From Acidobacteriota bacterium (GTDB lineage: Bacteria > Acidobacteriota > Terriglobia > Terriglobales > Acidobacteriaceae), in assembly GCA_025359885.1 (NCBI GenBank), contig JANYDG010000022.1, positions 1 through 33,119 of the forward strand: a DNA stretch of 33,119 nucleotides, given 5' to 3'. Each line of letters begins with the position of its first letter. Positions within the stretch are counted from its first letter, which is position 1. A model generated the notes under the pieces. That model ran no database searches, was not told where the DNA came from, and saw only the letters and a program-made list of their open reading frames with translations. This document shows, piece after piece, positions 7,640-15,314 of the stretch. The position numbers and the translations under genes are program-made.

Positions 7640-8491
7640 TTACCAGTCTCCGCCAGCACCACCGCCGCCGGATTCACCACCACCAAATCCACCAAATCCA
7701 TCGCCGCCGCTGCCCGAGTCTCCGCCGCCACCGCCGCCAAATCCTCCGCCGCCACCCCAGCCGCCGCGTCCGCCGCCGCCAAACAGCATGCCCAGGCCAA
7801 ATCCAAGCAGCCCCCGCACCCCAAAGAAGGCCAGCACCAGCACGATGAGAATAATCCGGAAAATCAGCCCAATGGACGACCCGTGCCGCTGCGGCACTCG
7901 GCTCTGTGTTTCGCTGCTCTCAGGTCCGCGGTCCTCCTCCTGCAAACTAACCTTGGCATCCGCCGCAATCACATTCGCAATCTGCACCAGCCCTGTCGTC
8001 ACCGCACCGTCGTAATCCGCCCGCTTCAGGTCCGGCACCATCAGCCGCCCAATATCGCCCACCCGGGCATCCGGCAATATGCCCTCAAGCCCGTAGCCAA
8101 CCTCCACCCAGTAGTGGTGGTCCTCGACCGAGATCAGCATCAGAATGCTCCGGTCGCTGCCCTTCTTCCCCACCTTCCACTTTTCTTCCAGCCGATTGGC
8201 AAAGTCCGCCTTGTCATCGCCGCCCAGGTTCTTCAGCGTGACAATCGCCACCTGCGTATTCGTCGCCGAATGGTCAAGCTGGCCGCACAAACGCCCCAGC
8301 CGCGCCACCGTCTCCGGCGAGAGCACGTGCGCAAAGTCAGAAACATAATCTGTAGGTTTGGGCAGGTCTTCCACGCGCTCTGCAACTCCACAGAGGCAGG
8401 AAAACAGAACCACCAGGCCCACAATTGGAGGCAGGAACCGGTGTAAAACCGTACGCGTGCGGCGGTCTGGCATCTCCCCTATTGTACGCAC
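7640..8491 (-). CDS. TPM-domain membrane protein with glycine-rich tail (YgcG-like)
   Basis: A 283-residue protein. It has an N-terminal hydrophobic export segment (FLPPIVGLVVLFSCLCGVA) and then a TPM domain (about 40-185), with VSDFAHVLSPETVARL, TQVAIVTLKNLGG and VEVGYGLEGILPDARVG. A second membrane helix follows (IGLIFRIILIVLVLAFFGVRG, about 208-228), then a tail of some 50 residues that is almost all Gly/Ser and ends GGAGGDW. This is the standard YgcG/LemA-neighbour architecture. The domain is thought to take part in envelope or photosystem-protein quality control, but its biochemical role here is unknown. The tail is encoded by CCGCC-rich sequence on the plus strand (about 7650-7790), which inflates shadow ORFs. 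The start is uncertain: GTG 8491 or ATG 8473; the GGGGAG touching ATG 8473 is too close to be an ideal ribosome site. Confidence 0.85.
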   Translation of the reverse strand: MRTIGEMPDRRTRTVLHRFLPPIVGLVVLFSCLCGVAERVEDLPKPTDYVSDFAHVLSPETVARLGRLCGQLDHSATNTQVAIVTLKNLGGDDKADFANRLEEKWKVGKKGSDRSILMLISVEDHHYWVEVGYGLEGILPDARVGDIGRLMVPDLKRADYDGAVTTGLVQIANVIAADAKVSLQEEDRGPESSETQSRVPQRHGSSIGLIFRIILIVLVLAFFGVRGLLGFGLGMLFGGGGRGGWGGGGGFGGGGGGDSGSGGDGFGGFGGGESGGGGAGGDW

Positions 8492-8553
8492 TCACCGCCC
8501 CATAAGTTCCACCCCCTCGCACTTACCCGCCCCAGGCGACTATCCTGAAAGGG

Positions 8554-10668
8554 ATGACTATTGAATTGAAAACACCCTATCTCCCCATTCCAACCCCGCC
8601 CGTCGCCCGTATAGAAGCAAAACTCACCCCCCTCCACGGCACTGTCCTCGTCGACAACTACGCCTGGCTCCGCGAAAAAGAGAGCCCCGAAGTCATCGCC
8701 TACCTCAACGCCGAGAACGCCTACGCCGAGGCCGCCACCGCGTCCCTCGCCCCCCTCCGTAGCCAGCTCTACGACGAAATGCTCAGCCACATCAAGCAAA
8801 CCGACATCTCCGTCCCCTATCGCGACGGAGACTGGTGGTATTACCTCCGCACCGAAGAGGGCCTCCAGTACCCCGTCTACTGCCGCAAAGCCGACTCCCC
8901 AGACGCCCCCGAACAAGTCATCCTCGATGGCAACGAGCTCGCCAAAAACCACCCCTTCATGTCCATCGGCAGCACAGACATCACCGACGACGGCCGCTGG
9001 ATGGCCTACAGCGTCGACCACACCGGCTTCCGCCAGTACACCCTCCACATCAAAGACCTCCAGACTGGCTCAGTCCTCCCCGGTCCAGAAAACTCTGTCG
9101 AGCGCGTCGGCTCCGTCACCTGGGCCGCCAAAGTCGGAAATGGCAACCAAACCCTCTTCTACACCATCGAGGATCAAGAGCAGAAGCGCCAGTTCCAGCT
9201 CTGGCGTCACACCCTCGGCACAGATTTCGCCTCCGACCATCTCATCTTTGACGAGCCCGACGAACGCTTCAACCTCGCCGTAGGCCGCACCCGCGACGGC
9301 AAATTTCTCATCATGGAGGCAGGCAGCCACACCACCACCGAGTCCCGATTCCTCGCCGCCGATACCCCCGACCGCCCCTGGACCCTCGTCGCCCCTCGCC
9401 ACGACGAGCATGAATACTCCATCGACCACCGCAACGGACTCTGGTTCATCCGCACCAACGACCAGGGCCGCAACTTCCGCCTCGTCACCGCGCCCGTCGC
9501 CACCCCAGGCCGCAAACACTGGACTCCCCTCCTCGAACACCGCCAGGACATCATGCTCGAAGACATCGACCTCTTCGAAAAATTCTTCGTCTGCTGCGAA
9601 CGAGAAGACGGCCTGCCCCGCCTCCGCCTCTGGAGCTTCACCGAAAACGACCGCGCCATTCAGTCCAACGAAATCCTCTTCCCCGAACCCGTCTACAGCG
9701 CCTTCCCCCACACCAATCGCCAATTCTCGACCACCCAATTCCGCTACGCCTACCAGTCCCTCGTCACCCCCAGCTCCGTCTTTGAATACGACCTCGCCAC
9801 CGGCAACTCCTCCCTCCTCAAGCAGGTCGAGGTCCCCGGCGGCTACGACCGCGATCAGTACGCTTCAGAACGCGTCTACGCCACCGCCCCCGACGGCGTC
9901 CGCGTCCCCATCTCTCTCGTCTATCGCAAAGACAAATTCGCCCAACGCCAGGCCGCCAAAAATCCACTCTACGTCTACGCCTACGGCTCCTACGGCTACT
10001 CCCTGCCCATCGGCTTCAACGCCAACCGCCTCAGCCTCCTCGACCGCGGCATCGTCATGGCCTACGCCCACATCCGCGGCGGCGGCGACCTCGGCAAACC
10101 CTGGCACGACCAGGGCAAAATGCTCGTCAAACGCAACACTTTCACTGACTTCATCACCGCCGTCGAAGAGCTCACCAGCAGTGGCTACGGCGACCCCGCC
10201 CGCGTCGCCATCGAGGGCGGCTCCGCAGGAGGCCTCCTCATGGGTGCCGTCGTCAACTTCAAACCAGAAATCTTCCGCGCCGTCCTCTCCCACGTTCCCT
10301 TCGTCGATGTCATGAACACCATGCTCGACGCCTCCCTCCCCCTCACCGTCCCCGAGTACGAAGAGTGGGGCAACCCCAACGAACCAGAGTATTTCCACTA
10401 CATGCTCACTTACTCGCCCTATGACAATCTCAAACCCGGCACTTACCCCGCCATGCTCGTCAAAACCTCTCTCCATGACAGCCAGGTCATGTACTGGGAA
10501 CCAGCCAAGTACGTAGCCAAACTCCGCACCCTCAAAACCGACACCAACCCCCTGCTCCTCGTCACCAATATGGAAGCAGGCCACGGCGGCGCCAGCGGCC
10601 GCTACGACTACCTCAAAGAGATAGCCTTCGACTACGCATTTCTTTTGCATGAGTTAGGAAATGCATGA
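8554..10668 (+). CDS. ptrB: Oligopeptidase B (S9A prolyl oligopeptidase family)
   Basis: A 704-residue serine peptidase, the normal length for oligopeptidase B, which cleaves short peptides after Arg or Lys in the cytoplasm. Residues about 1-420 are the N-terminal segment and beta-propeller. The alpha/beta hydrolase domain follows, with the nucleophile elbow EGGSAGGLLMG (Ser557), then SLHDSQVMYWEP (Asp642) and EAGHGGASG (His677), a complete catalytic triad. The acidic NPNEPEYF segment after the elbow resembles the Glu pair that selects basic side chains in this family. No signal peptide is seen. Codon use is extremely C-ending (CTC, GCC, ATC), the opposite of the G-ending addAB genes on the same strand. 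The stop overlaps the next gene's ATG (ATGA). Confidence 0.95.
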   Translation: MTIELKTPYLPIPTPPVARIEAKLTPLHGTVLVDNYAWLREKESPEVIAYLNAENAYAEAATASLAPLRSQLYDEMLSHIKQTDISVPYRDGDWWYYLRTEEGLQYPVYCRKADSPDAPEQVILDGNELAKNHPFMSIGSTDITDDGRWMAYSVDHTGFRQYTLHIKDLQTGSVLPGPENSVERVGSVTWAAKVGNGNQTLFYTIEDQEQKRQFQLWRHTLGTDFASDHLIFDEPDERFNLAVGRTRDGKFLIMEAGSHTTTESRFLAADTPDRPWTLVAPRHDEHEYSIDHRNGLWFIRTNDQGRNFRLVTAPVATPGRKHWTPLLEHRQDIMLEDIDLFEKFFVCCEREDGLPRLRLWSFTENDRAIQSNEILFPEPVYSAFPHTNRQFSTTQFRYAYQSLVTPSSVFEYDLATGNSSLLKQVEVPGGYDRDQYASERVYATAPDGVRVPISLVYRKDKFAQRQAAKNPLYVYAYGSYGYSLPIGFNANRLSLLDRGIVMAYAHIRGGGDLGKPWHDQGKMLVKRNTFTDFITAVEELTSSGYGDPARVAIEGGSAGGLLMGAVVNFKPEIFRAVLSHVPFVDVMNTMLDASLPLTVPEYEEWGNPNEPEYFHYMLTYSPYDNLKPGTYPAMLVKTSLHDSQVMYWEPAKYVAKLRTLKTDTNPLLLVTNMEAGHGGASGRYDYLKEIAFDYAFLLHELGNA

Positions 10669-11129
10669 CAATCAACTCAACCATGACAATGATTCATCGA
10701 ATCGTCTTTTATTCGGTTGCAATGAGCCTCGCCTGCGCCACCATCAGTTACCCATCCTCGGCTTCTGAGGCTACAAAAGCCGACGAGCCACCGGCATGTC
10801 CAGCACAGTCTCAATTGATTACCGGCGGCTCGGAGACTGCGGGAGTCACTCCCCCCAAGCTCATCCACGTTGTTGACGCCAGATTTTCCAAAGAGGCTCG
10901 CAAGGCCGGGAGAAAGGTTATTGATAAGAATTTTCCGCACAACATCATTCGTCTCACTGTTGATAAACAGGGCATGCCCACAAACCTCTGCCTGCTACAG
11001 TCCGTCGGTTATGGTCTCGATGCTGAAGCCGGCAAAGCTGTACGTCAATACCGCTTCAAACCGGCAATGAAGGATGGTCTGCCCATCGAGGTTCCCGTCA
11101 CTGTTCAAGTATCTTTTCGTTTGTACTAA
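10665..11129 (+). CDS. Periplasmic protein with TonB C-terminal domain
   Basis: A 154-residue protein. An N-terminal export segment (IVFYSVAMSLACATISYPSSASEA) is followed by a TonB-C-like beta-alpha-beta domain: IIRLTVDKQGMPTNLCLLQS, then LDAEAGKAVRQYRFKPAMKD and a final strand VPVTVQVSFRLY. It lacks the long Pro-rich spacer and the cytoplasmic anchor of true TonB, so it is probably one of the stand-alone 'energy transducer TonB' proteins that are abundant in acidobacteria. The role is inferred only. ATG 10665 overlaps the oligopeptidase stop by four bases; ATG 10683 or 10689 are also possible and leave the signal peptide intact. Base composition is less C-biased than in ptrB. Confidence 0.75.
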   Translation: MTINSTMTMIHRIVFYSVAMSLACATISYPSSASEATKADEPPACPAQSQLITGGSETAGVTPPKLIHVVDARFSKEARKAGRKVIDKNFPHNIIRLTVDKQGMPTNLCLLQSVGYGLDAEAGKAVRQYRFKPAMKDGLPIEVPVTVQVSFRLY

Positions 11130-11192
11130 GCAGCATCGAATAATCCCTGGCAGGCTTGACCTCGGTCTTGATAGAGCAGGATCTAAAACGCG

Positions 11193-11579
11193 CTACGCCA
11201 GATCCACATCCGTCCGCGCAAAGTCATCACCCTTGAATAACAACGGCTCACCACAGATCTTAGCCAGCGCATAACTAAAACAATCCCCACAATTCAGCCC
11301 CGCCGGATGCCGCCCCGTGCCATAGTTTCGGAACGCTTCCAGTGCGAGTTTGGCTTGGGCTGCGTCGAGCGGATGAATAACAATTCTTGCTTTCGCCAGA
11401 ATTCGATCCAGAGCTGCCTCAGCTTGGCTACCAAAGCGCGTAGTCAGTACCATCCCAGCTTCCATGTAGGTAACGGCAGATCTCCGGCTTACTCGCGACT
11501 CCGCAATCGCATCCTCAAAAGAATGCCGGTCTGGCTCCTGCAACAGGATTGCCACCAACACCGAGGTATCGATCACCAT
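11193..11579 (-). CDS. vapC: VapC-type PIN-domain toxin
   Basis: A 128-residue PIN-domain ribonuclease. The acidic active-site residues are all visible: Asp4 in MVIDTSV, Glu40 in TYMEAGM, Asp99 in NCGDCFSYALAK and Asp118/119 in KGDDFARTD. VapC toxins cleave specific RNAs (initiator tRNA or rRNA) when not bound by VapB. The ATG shares one base with the stop of the upstream antitoxin gene (TGATG), so translation is coupled. Length and motifs are intact, so the toxin looks functional. It lies at one edge of a small toxin-antitoxin island with lower GC than its neighbours. Confidence 0.93.
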   Translation of the reverse strand: MVIDTSVLVAILLQEPDRHSFEDAIAESRVSRRSAVTYMEAGMVLTTRFGSQAEAALDRILAKARIVIHPLDAAQAKLALEAFRNYGTGRHPAGLNCGDCFSYALAKICGEPLLFKGDDFARTDVDLA

Positions 11580-11839
11580 CAGTCAAAGTACCCATGCTCG
11601 TTATAGCCCAGAATTTCATCCGCTGAGCGATTGTCAAGTACCGGAAGTTCGTTGAGTCGAGCTGCGATTTCCTCCATAGCCGCGACCATCTCTTCCTTAC
11701 GTCCCGTTTTGGCCGAAGGAATCGTCTCCATTCGCTCCCGCAGCGCCGTCTTCACCGCCACAGTGATCGTCTCGCCCGTCGCCGCACTCAACTCCCGCGC
11801 CAGCCGGTCCGTCTCCGGGTCCTGAATATGCAAAGCCAT
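11579..11839 (-). CDS. vapB: VapB-family antitoxin (Rv0623-like, PSK_trans_fac)
   Basis: An 86-residue antitoxin. Residues 1-35 ([20 protein letters not shown] then [15 protein letters not shown]) match the Rv0623-like / PSK-transcription-factor type of VapB, a short ribbon-helix-helix-like DNA-binding part. The C-terminal half ([18 protein letters not shown]) is the usual toxin-binding tail. It would neutralise the adjacent PIN toxin and repress its own promoter. I chose ATG 11839 because the family begins exactly at ALHI; a TTG at 11878 would add 13 unrelated residues. No clear Shine-Dalgarno is seen. Its promoter must lie in the short region shared with the divergent Xre/RES module. Confidence 0.9.
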   Translation of the reverse strand: MALHIQDPETDRLARELSAATGETITVAVKTALRERMETIPSAKTGRKEEMVAAMEEIAARLNELPVLDNRSADEILGYNEHGYFD

Positions 11840-11890
11840 GGACACTGCATACGCCTGATGTACTTCGCCCAAGCCCAAAACTTAAATATG

Positions 11891-11932
11891 CATTATGCCA
11901 CTCACCTCTATGGCATAATGTCCGTAGAGGTG
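11891..11932. promoter_or_regulatory. Nested inverted repeats, likely operator of the Xre/RES (and vapBC) promoters
   Basis: Two perfect inverted repeats interlock. CATTATGCCA (11891-11900) pairs with TGGCATAATG (11911-11920), and CACCTCTA (11903-11910) pairs with TAGAGGTG (11925-11932). The right arm of the second repeat is also the Shine-Dalgarno of the gene at 11937. The first repeat places a CATAAT -10-like box on each strand. Autoregulation by an antitoxin is expected for such modules. Which antitoxin binds is inference. Confidence 0.7.
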
Positions 11933-11936
11933 CCCT

Positions 11937-12359
11937 ATGGCCACTGAAGCTGTCCTGGCAGTGCCCCAAATCATTACGGAATTTCCTCCTCTCGGGACCT
12001 ACGAACTCCTTCGCCTCGTAGAAAAAGGCCTGCCCACCGATTGCCTGGAGCTACTCAAGCAACGCGGACTCACCTTCACGGAAATCGGTCAACTCGTCAT
12101 ACCTCCACGCACACTCAAGCACCGTAAAGCCCGCGGGGAGCGGCTCAACATCATCGAATCGGAACGTTTTCTCCGCGTAATCCGCGTCCTCGATTTCGGA
12201 TTGCGCGTCTTCGGAAACTCCACAAAGCTGCTCAATTGGCTCCGTGCGCCCGATGTCGAGATGGAGAATCGACCTTCCATGAGTCTGCTCGGCGATGAGG
12301 CCGGTGCGCGGCTGGTCGAGGGGCAACTCTGGGGAATAGCGGACGGTATTTTCTCTTGA
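11937..12359 (+). CDS. Xre/MbcA/ParS-type antitoxin (DUF2384)
   Basis: A 140-residue antitoxin of RES-Xre modules. The N-terminal two thirds carry a Xre-like helix-turn-helix (LTFTEIGQLVIPPRTLKHRK, about 45-64). The C-terminus is the DUF2384/MbcA toxin-binding domain: RVIRVLDFGLRVFGNSTKLLNWLRAPDVEMENRPSMSLL, with the GNSTKLLNWL and final PSMSLL-type segments. It should bind and inhibit the RES-domain toxin encoded next, and repress the promoter. The start ATG 11937 has GAGGTG four bases upstream, inside the inverted repeat. The stop overlaps the toxin start by four bases (TTGA). Intact and typical in length. Confidence 0.9.
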   Translation: MATEAVLAVPQIITEFPPLGTYELLRLVEKGLPTDCLELLKQRGLTFTEIGQLVIPPRTLKHRKARGERLNIIESERFLRVIRVLDFGLRVFGNSTKLLNWLRAPDVEMENRPSMSLLGDEAGARLVEGQLWGIADGIFS

Positions 12360-12826
12360 ATGTCTTCTGGAGAATCAGTTCTTACCTCGAACTGTCAGGT
12401 ATCGGCGGTGAATTCCGATCTGGCCGATGGCATACCGCCCGTAAGGGCGTGCCTGTCGTGTACATGACCGAACATCCCGCTGTTTCTTTACTTGAAGCAC
12501 TGGTCAATCTGAAGATCGACACGGAAGAGGTCTTCCCAGAAACCTATCAGCTCCTTCGCATTCAATCAAAGGCAGTGATTGCATCAGAGACAGTATCGAA
12601 TGAATCGCTCACATCAGATTGGAAGGATGATCTCGACGCTACGCGAAGCATCGGCGATAACTGGCTCAATCGCAAAGAGACGGCGCTTTTGGCAGTTCCT
12701 TCAGCGCCGTCACCGGAATCCACGAACTATCTCTTGAACCCGCTTCATCCGAATGCGGCAGACCTGCAAGTCGAGTGGGCCAGACACATACGATACGACC
12801 GTCGCCTCTTCCGGCTTAGCATATAA
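12356..12826 (+). CDS. RES-domain toxin (NAD+-degrading type)
   Basis: A 156-residue RES-domain protein. RES toxins (MbcT, ParT) destroy NAD+ by phosphorolysis or ADP-ribosylate a target. Visible family features are the start NVFWRIS, the GGEFRSGRWHTARKGVPVVYMTEHP block and SLLEALVNL. From these, Arg24, Tyr36 and Glu47 are the likely active-site residues (assignment by motif, not by structure). The start is TTG 12356 overlapping the antitoxin stop; the nearby ATG at 12360 is out of frame and no other start codon precedes the conserved WRI. A weak start coupled to the antitoxin would keep toxin below antitoxin. The GC content is low for the window: 27 of 60 bases at 12541-12600. Confidence 0.9.
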   Translation: MNVFWRISSYLELSGIGGEFRSGRWHTARKGVPVVYMTEHPAVSLLEALVNLKIDTEEVFPETYQLLRIQSKAVIASETVSNESLTSDWKDDLDATRSIGDNWLNRKETALLAVPSAPSPESTNYLLNPLHPNAADLQVEWARHIRYDRRLFRLSI

Positions 12827-12864
12827 GGCACTCCAACGACCTAAGCGACAAAGGTGCGAATCAT

Positions 12865-12935
12865 CGCAGCCCAGGCCAACGGCCTGGGTCACCGTACAAG
12901 AGCAACATGGAGAGGGCTGAAGGCCCGATCCATGC
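12865..12935. repeat. REP-like double-hairpin intergenic element
   Basis: CCCAGGCC (12870-12877) and GGCCTGGG (12881-12888) form a perfect eight-base stem with loop AAC. Some 20 bases on, CATGGA (12906-12911) pairs with TCCATG (12929-12934) around an inner GGGCT-GAA-GGCCC stem. Two adjacent hairpins in a short spacer between convergent genes look like the REP-like units scattered in acidobacterial and planctomycete genomes (recollection, not a search). It may also end RES toxin transcription. Confidence 0.6.
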
Positions 12936-12955
12936 TTTTGAACCCACACCGTCCC

Positions 12956-14842
12956 CTAAAATGCTTTAGCCTCCACCACTGCATCCCCCTCGCCAGGCGC
13001 TAGAAAGAGGTTGGTCTCCAGGCCATGCTGCCGCGTATAAAGGTCGTAGTAGCGGCCCTTCATCGCGTATAACTCATCATGGTTGCCGCGCTCAACAATC
13101 CTGCCGCCTTCGACCACCAGAATCTGGTCCGCGCGGCGAATCGTCGAGAGCCTGTGCGCAATCACAAACGTCGTCCGGCCCAGCATCAGCTGGTTTAGAC
13201 CATCCTGAATCATCGCTTCTGATTCCGAGTCCAGTGAACTCGTCGCCTCATCCAGAATCAGGATCCGCGGCTGCGCCAGCAGCGCCCGCGCTATGCTCAG
13301 CCGCTGCCGCTGACCGCCGGAAAGCTTCACGCCGCGCTCGCCAACAACCGTGTCGTAACTCTCCGGGAATCGCTCTGCAAACTCATCCACGCGCGCCGTT
13401 CGGCAGGCAAAGAGGAACTGCTCTTCCGTCGCCTCCGGCCGCGAAAACATCACATTGTCCCGAATCGACCCATCAAAAAGGAAGGAATCCTGCAATACGA
13501 CCCCCAGTTGCGAGCGGTAGCCGTTCAGATTCACCGTCGAAAGATCCTGCCCATCAATCTGCACCCGGCCAGTCACTGGATTATGAAAGGCACAGATCAA
13601 GCTGATCATCGTCGACTTGCCCGAACCCGACGAACCAACCAGCGCCGTCACCGAACCCGGCTCAGCCACAAAATCAATCCCATGCAACACCGGCTTATCA
13701 GCCTCATACTCAAACTGAACATGTTCAAATTCAACGCGTCCAGTGATGGGAGGCATCTGCCCGGTCCGCTTCGGGTCGGCATTCTCTTCCATTTCACTGA
13801 GAATTTCAGTCGTCCGGTCCAGCCCCGCAAACGCCTCAGTCAACTGCGTTCCGATATTCACAATCTGAAAGACCGGCGCAATCATGAACGCAAGAAACAT
13901 GTTGTAGCTGAAGTAGTCTCCAACCGTCCACGTATGCTGCAAAACGCTGTGCCCGCCAAGCCACATCACCAGGCCAGAAACCAACCCCAATACGGTCGTC
14001 GAGGCAGCGCCCAGCGTACTCGTCATCGTCAGCGAGCTGACAACGTTCTTGAGCAGCCGCTCCACTCCAGAGCCAAAGACGCTGGCTTCACGGTCCTCGG
14101 CGTGGTAGCCCTTGATCACGCGCACGCCGCCCAGAGACTCGGTCAGCCTCCCGGTGACTTCAGCGTTGATCTTGGAGCGCTCCCGAAAAATAGGGCGAAT
14201 CTTCTTGAAGCCGTACTGCAGAATCACCACAAAAACCGCAATCACCGTGAAGACCGTGAGCGTCACCGTAACGCTGCGGCTCATCAGATAGATAAATGCG
14301 AGGATCGCCGTGAGGATGCCGCCAACAAATTCAACCAGACCTGTACCAATCAGGTTGCGGACGCCTTCCACGTCATTCATGATGCGGCTGACCAGCGTGC
14401 CCGTGCGGTTTTCGTCGTAGTACGCCACCGAGAGGCGACCAACGTGCTGCTGTACCTGTTTGCGCAGCTCAGAGATGAGCTTTTGGCCTTCCTTCGAGAG
14501 CAATTGGGTCAGCGAAAACGACGAGATCGCCTGGATCAGCGTCGCCCCAAAAACGATGCCGATCAGCACCGGCAGCATCTCCGGCTGAGGATTCTTTGAG
14601 GCCAACACATTGTCGAGCAGGAACTTGCTCAGGTAGGGGAGCGTAAGCCCAGCGACGGTTTTGATCGCCACCAGCGCGAATCCAGCCAGCAGCAGCCAGC
14701 GGCGCGGTTTTACAAGCGCCCAGATCGTCGGCCACAACTTTTTGAAGTTGACCTTCTTTTTGGGCCCATCACTTCCCTTGCCCATACCGCGACCACCACG
14801 CTCTGCCTGCAACGCCATTCCACCACCGCGCAAACTTGCCAT
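12956..14842 (-). CDS. ABC exporter, fused permease and ATPase (MsbA-like)
   Basis: A 628-residue half-transporter that would work as a homodimer in the inner membrane. After a Gly/Lys-rich cytoplasmic start, six transmembrane helices run from about residue 50 to 340 (WLLLAGFALVAIKTVAGLTL is the first). The ATPase domain has Walker A VGSSGSGKST (Lys409), Q-loop VVLQDSFLF, signature LSGGQRQRLSIARAL, Walker B ILILDEATSSLD and switch His in IAHRLSTI, all intact. Such proteins export lipid A precursors, lipids, drugs or peptides; nothing here fixes the substrate. A small membrane-protein gene lies three bases upstream on the same strand, so the two are co-transcribed. The N-terminal 25 residues are unusual and the start could be at a later ATG (residue 9 or 20). 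Confidence 0.92.
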   Translation of the reverse strand: MASLRGGGMALQAERGGRGMGKGSDGPKKKVNFKKLWPTIWALVKPRRWLLLAGFALVAIKTVAGLTLPYLSKFLLDNVLASKNPQPEMLPVLIGIVFGATLIQAISSFSLTQLLSKEGQKLISELRKQVQQHVGRLSVAYYDENRTGTLVSRIMNDVEGVRNLIGTGLVEFVGGILTAILAFIYLMSRSVTVTLTVFTVIAVFVVILQYGFKKIRPIFRERSKINAEVTGRLTESLGGVRVIKGYHAEDREASVFGSGVERLLKNVVSSLTMTSTLGAASTTVLGLVSGLVMWLGGHSVLQHTWTVGDYFSYNMFLAFMIAPVFQIVNIGTQLTEAFAGLDRTTEILSEMEENADPKRTGQMPPITGRVEFEHVQFEYEADKPVLHGIDFVAEPGSVTALVGSSGSGKSTMISLICAFHNPVTGRVQIDGQDLSTVNLNGYRSQLGVVLQDSFLFDGSIRDNVMFSRPEATEEQFLFACRTARVDEFAERFPESYDTVVGERGVKLSGGQRQRLSIARALLAQPRILILDEATSSLDSESEAMIQDGLNQLMLGRTTFVIAHRLSTIRRADQILVVEGGRIVERGNHDELYAMKGRYYDLYTRQHGLETNLFLAPGEGDAVVEAKAF

Positions 14843-14845
14843 GGA

Positions 14846-15223
14846 TCAGACCAACCTTGCTTTGCGTGCCGCAATGAAGCTGCGTACGCAGAGGATCACA
14901 TAGATCAAGCAAAGCATCGCCATCGAGGCTTTGGATTCAACGGCCTGAGGATTCTTGACTGTTCCGCCAGCGAGCATCTGAAACCACGAGACAAGACCCA
15001 TCACTGTTCCCAGAAAGCCGAGCAGAGCCAGCGTGACATTGATGTGCATGAAGAGCTTGCGGCGCCCCGCATCGGGGCTGAGTGCGAGTATGCCAAAAAT
15101 CCCAAGCAGAAGGCCAAGAGCGCAAGGAATCAGCGCAGTAGGGTGGGTGCTGCCGGTGGCGACGAAACCGACCAGACCAAGCGCAATGAAAATAACAGCA
15201 AATGCAATCGTAACTTTCGCCAT
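14846..15223 (-). CDS. Small four-helix membrane protein, function unknown
   Basis: A 125-residue protein with about four hydrophobic segments: VTIAFAVIFIALGLVGFVAT, ALIPCALGLLLGIFGILAL, INVTLALLGFLGTVMGLVSWF and MAMLCLIYVILCVRSFIAA. I do not recognise a named family; similar small proteins precede transport genes in several soil bacteria. ATG 15223 is chosen because GAGG sits nine bases upstream; ATG 15238 would swallow that site. It is followed after three bases by the ABC exporter, so an accessory role in that system is likely but unproven. Base composition around it is nearly balanced in G and C, in the transition zone of the strand-composition switch. Confidence 0.7.
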   Translation of the reverse strand: MAKVTIAFAVIFIALGLVGFVATGSTHPTALIPCALGLLLGIFGILALSPDAGRRKLFMHINVTLALLGFLGTVMGLVSWFQMLAGGTVKNPQAVESKASMAMLCLIYVILCVRSFIAARKARLV

Positions 15224-15314
15224 GCGGCGTAACCTCATTGAGAAATGCTTTCAACTCTGAGTCTACTGGAAGGGATGAGGCTGGGCCGGGCGAAGATTCA
15301 TGGGTTCGATGGGT

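Noticed and set aside
7650..7790. CCGCC-rich tract as a possible repeat array or CRISPR
   Set aside because: It encodes the glycine-rich tail of the TPM protein; units are irregular and there are no spacers.
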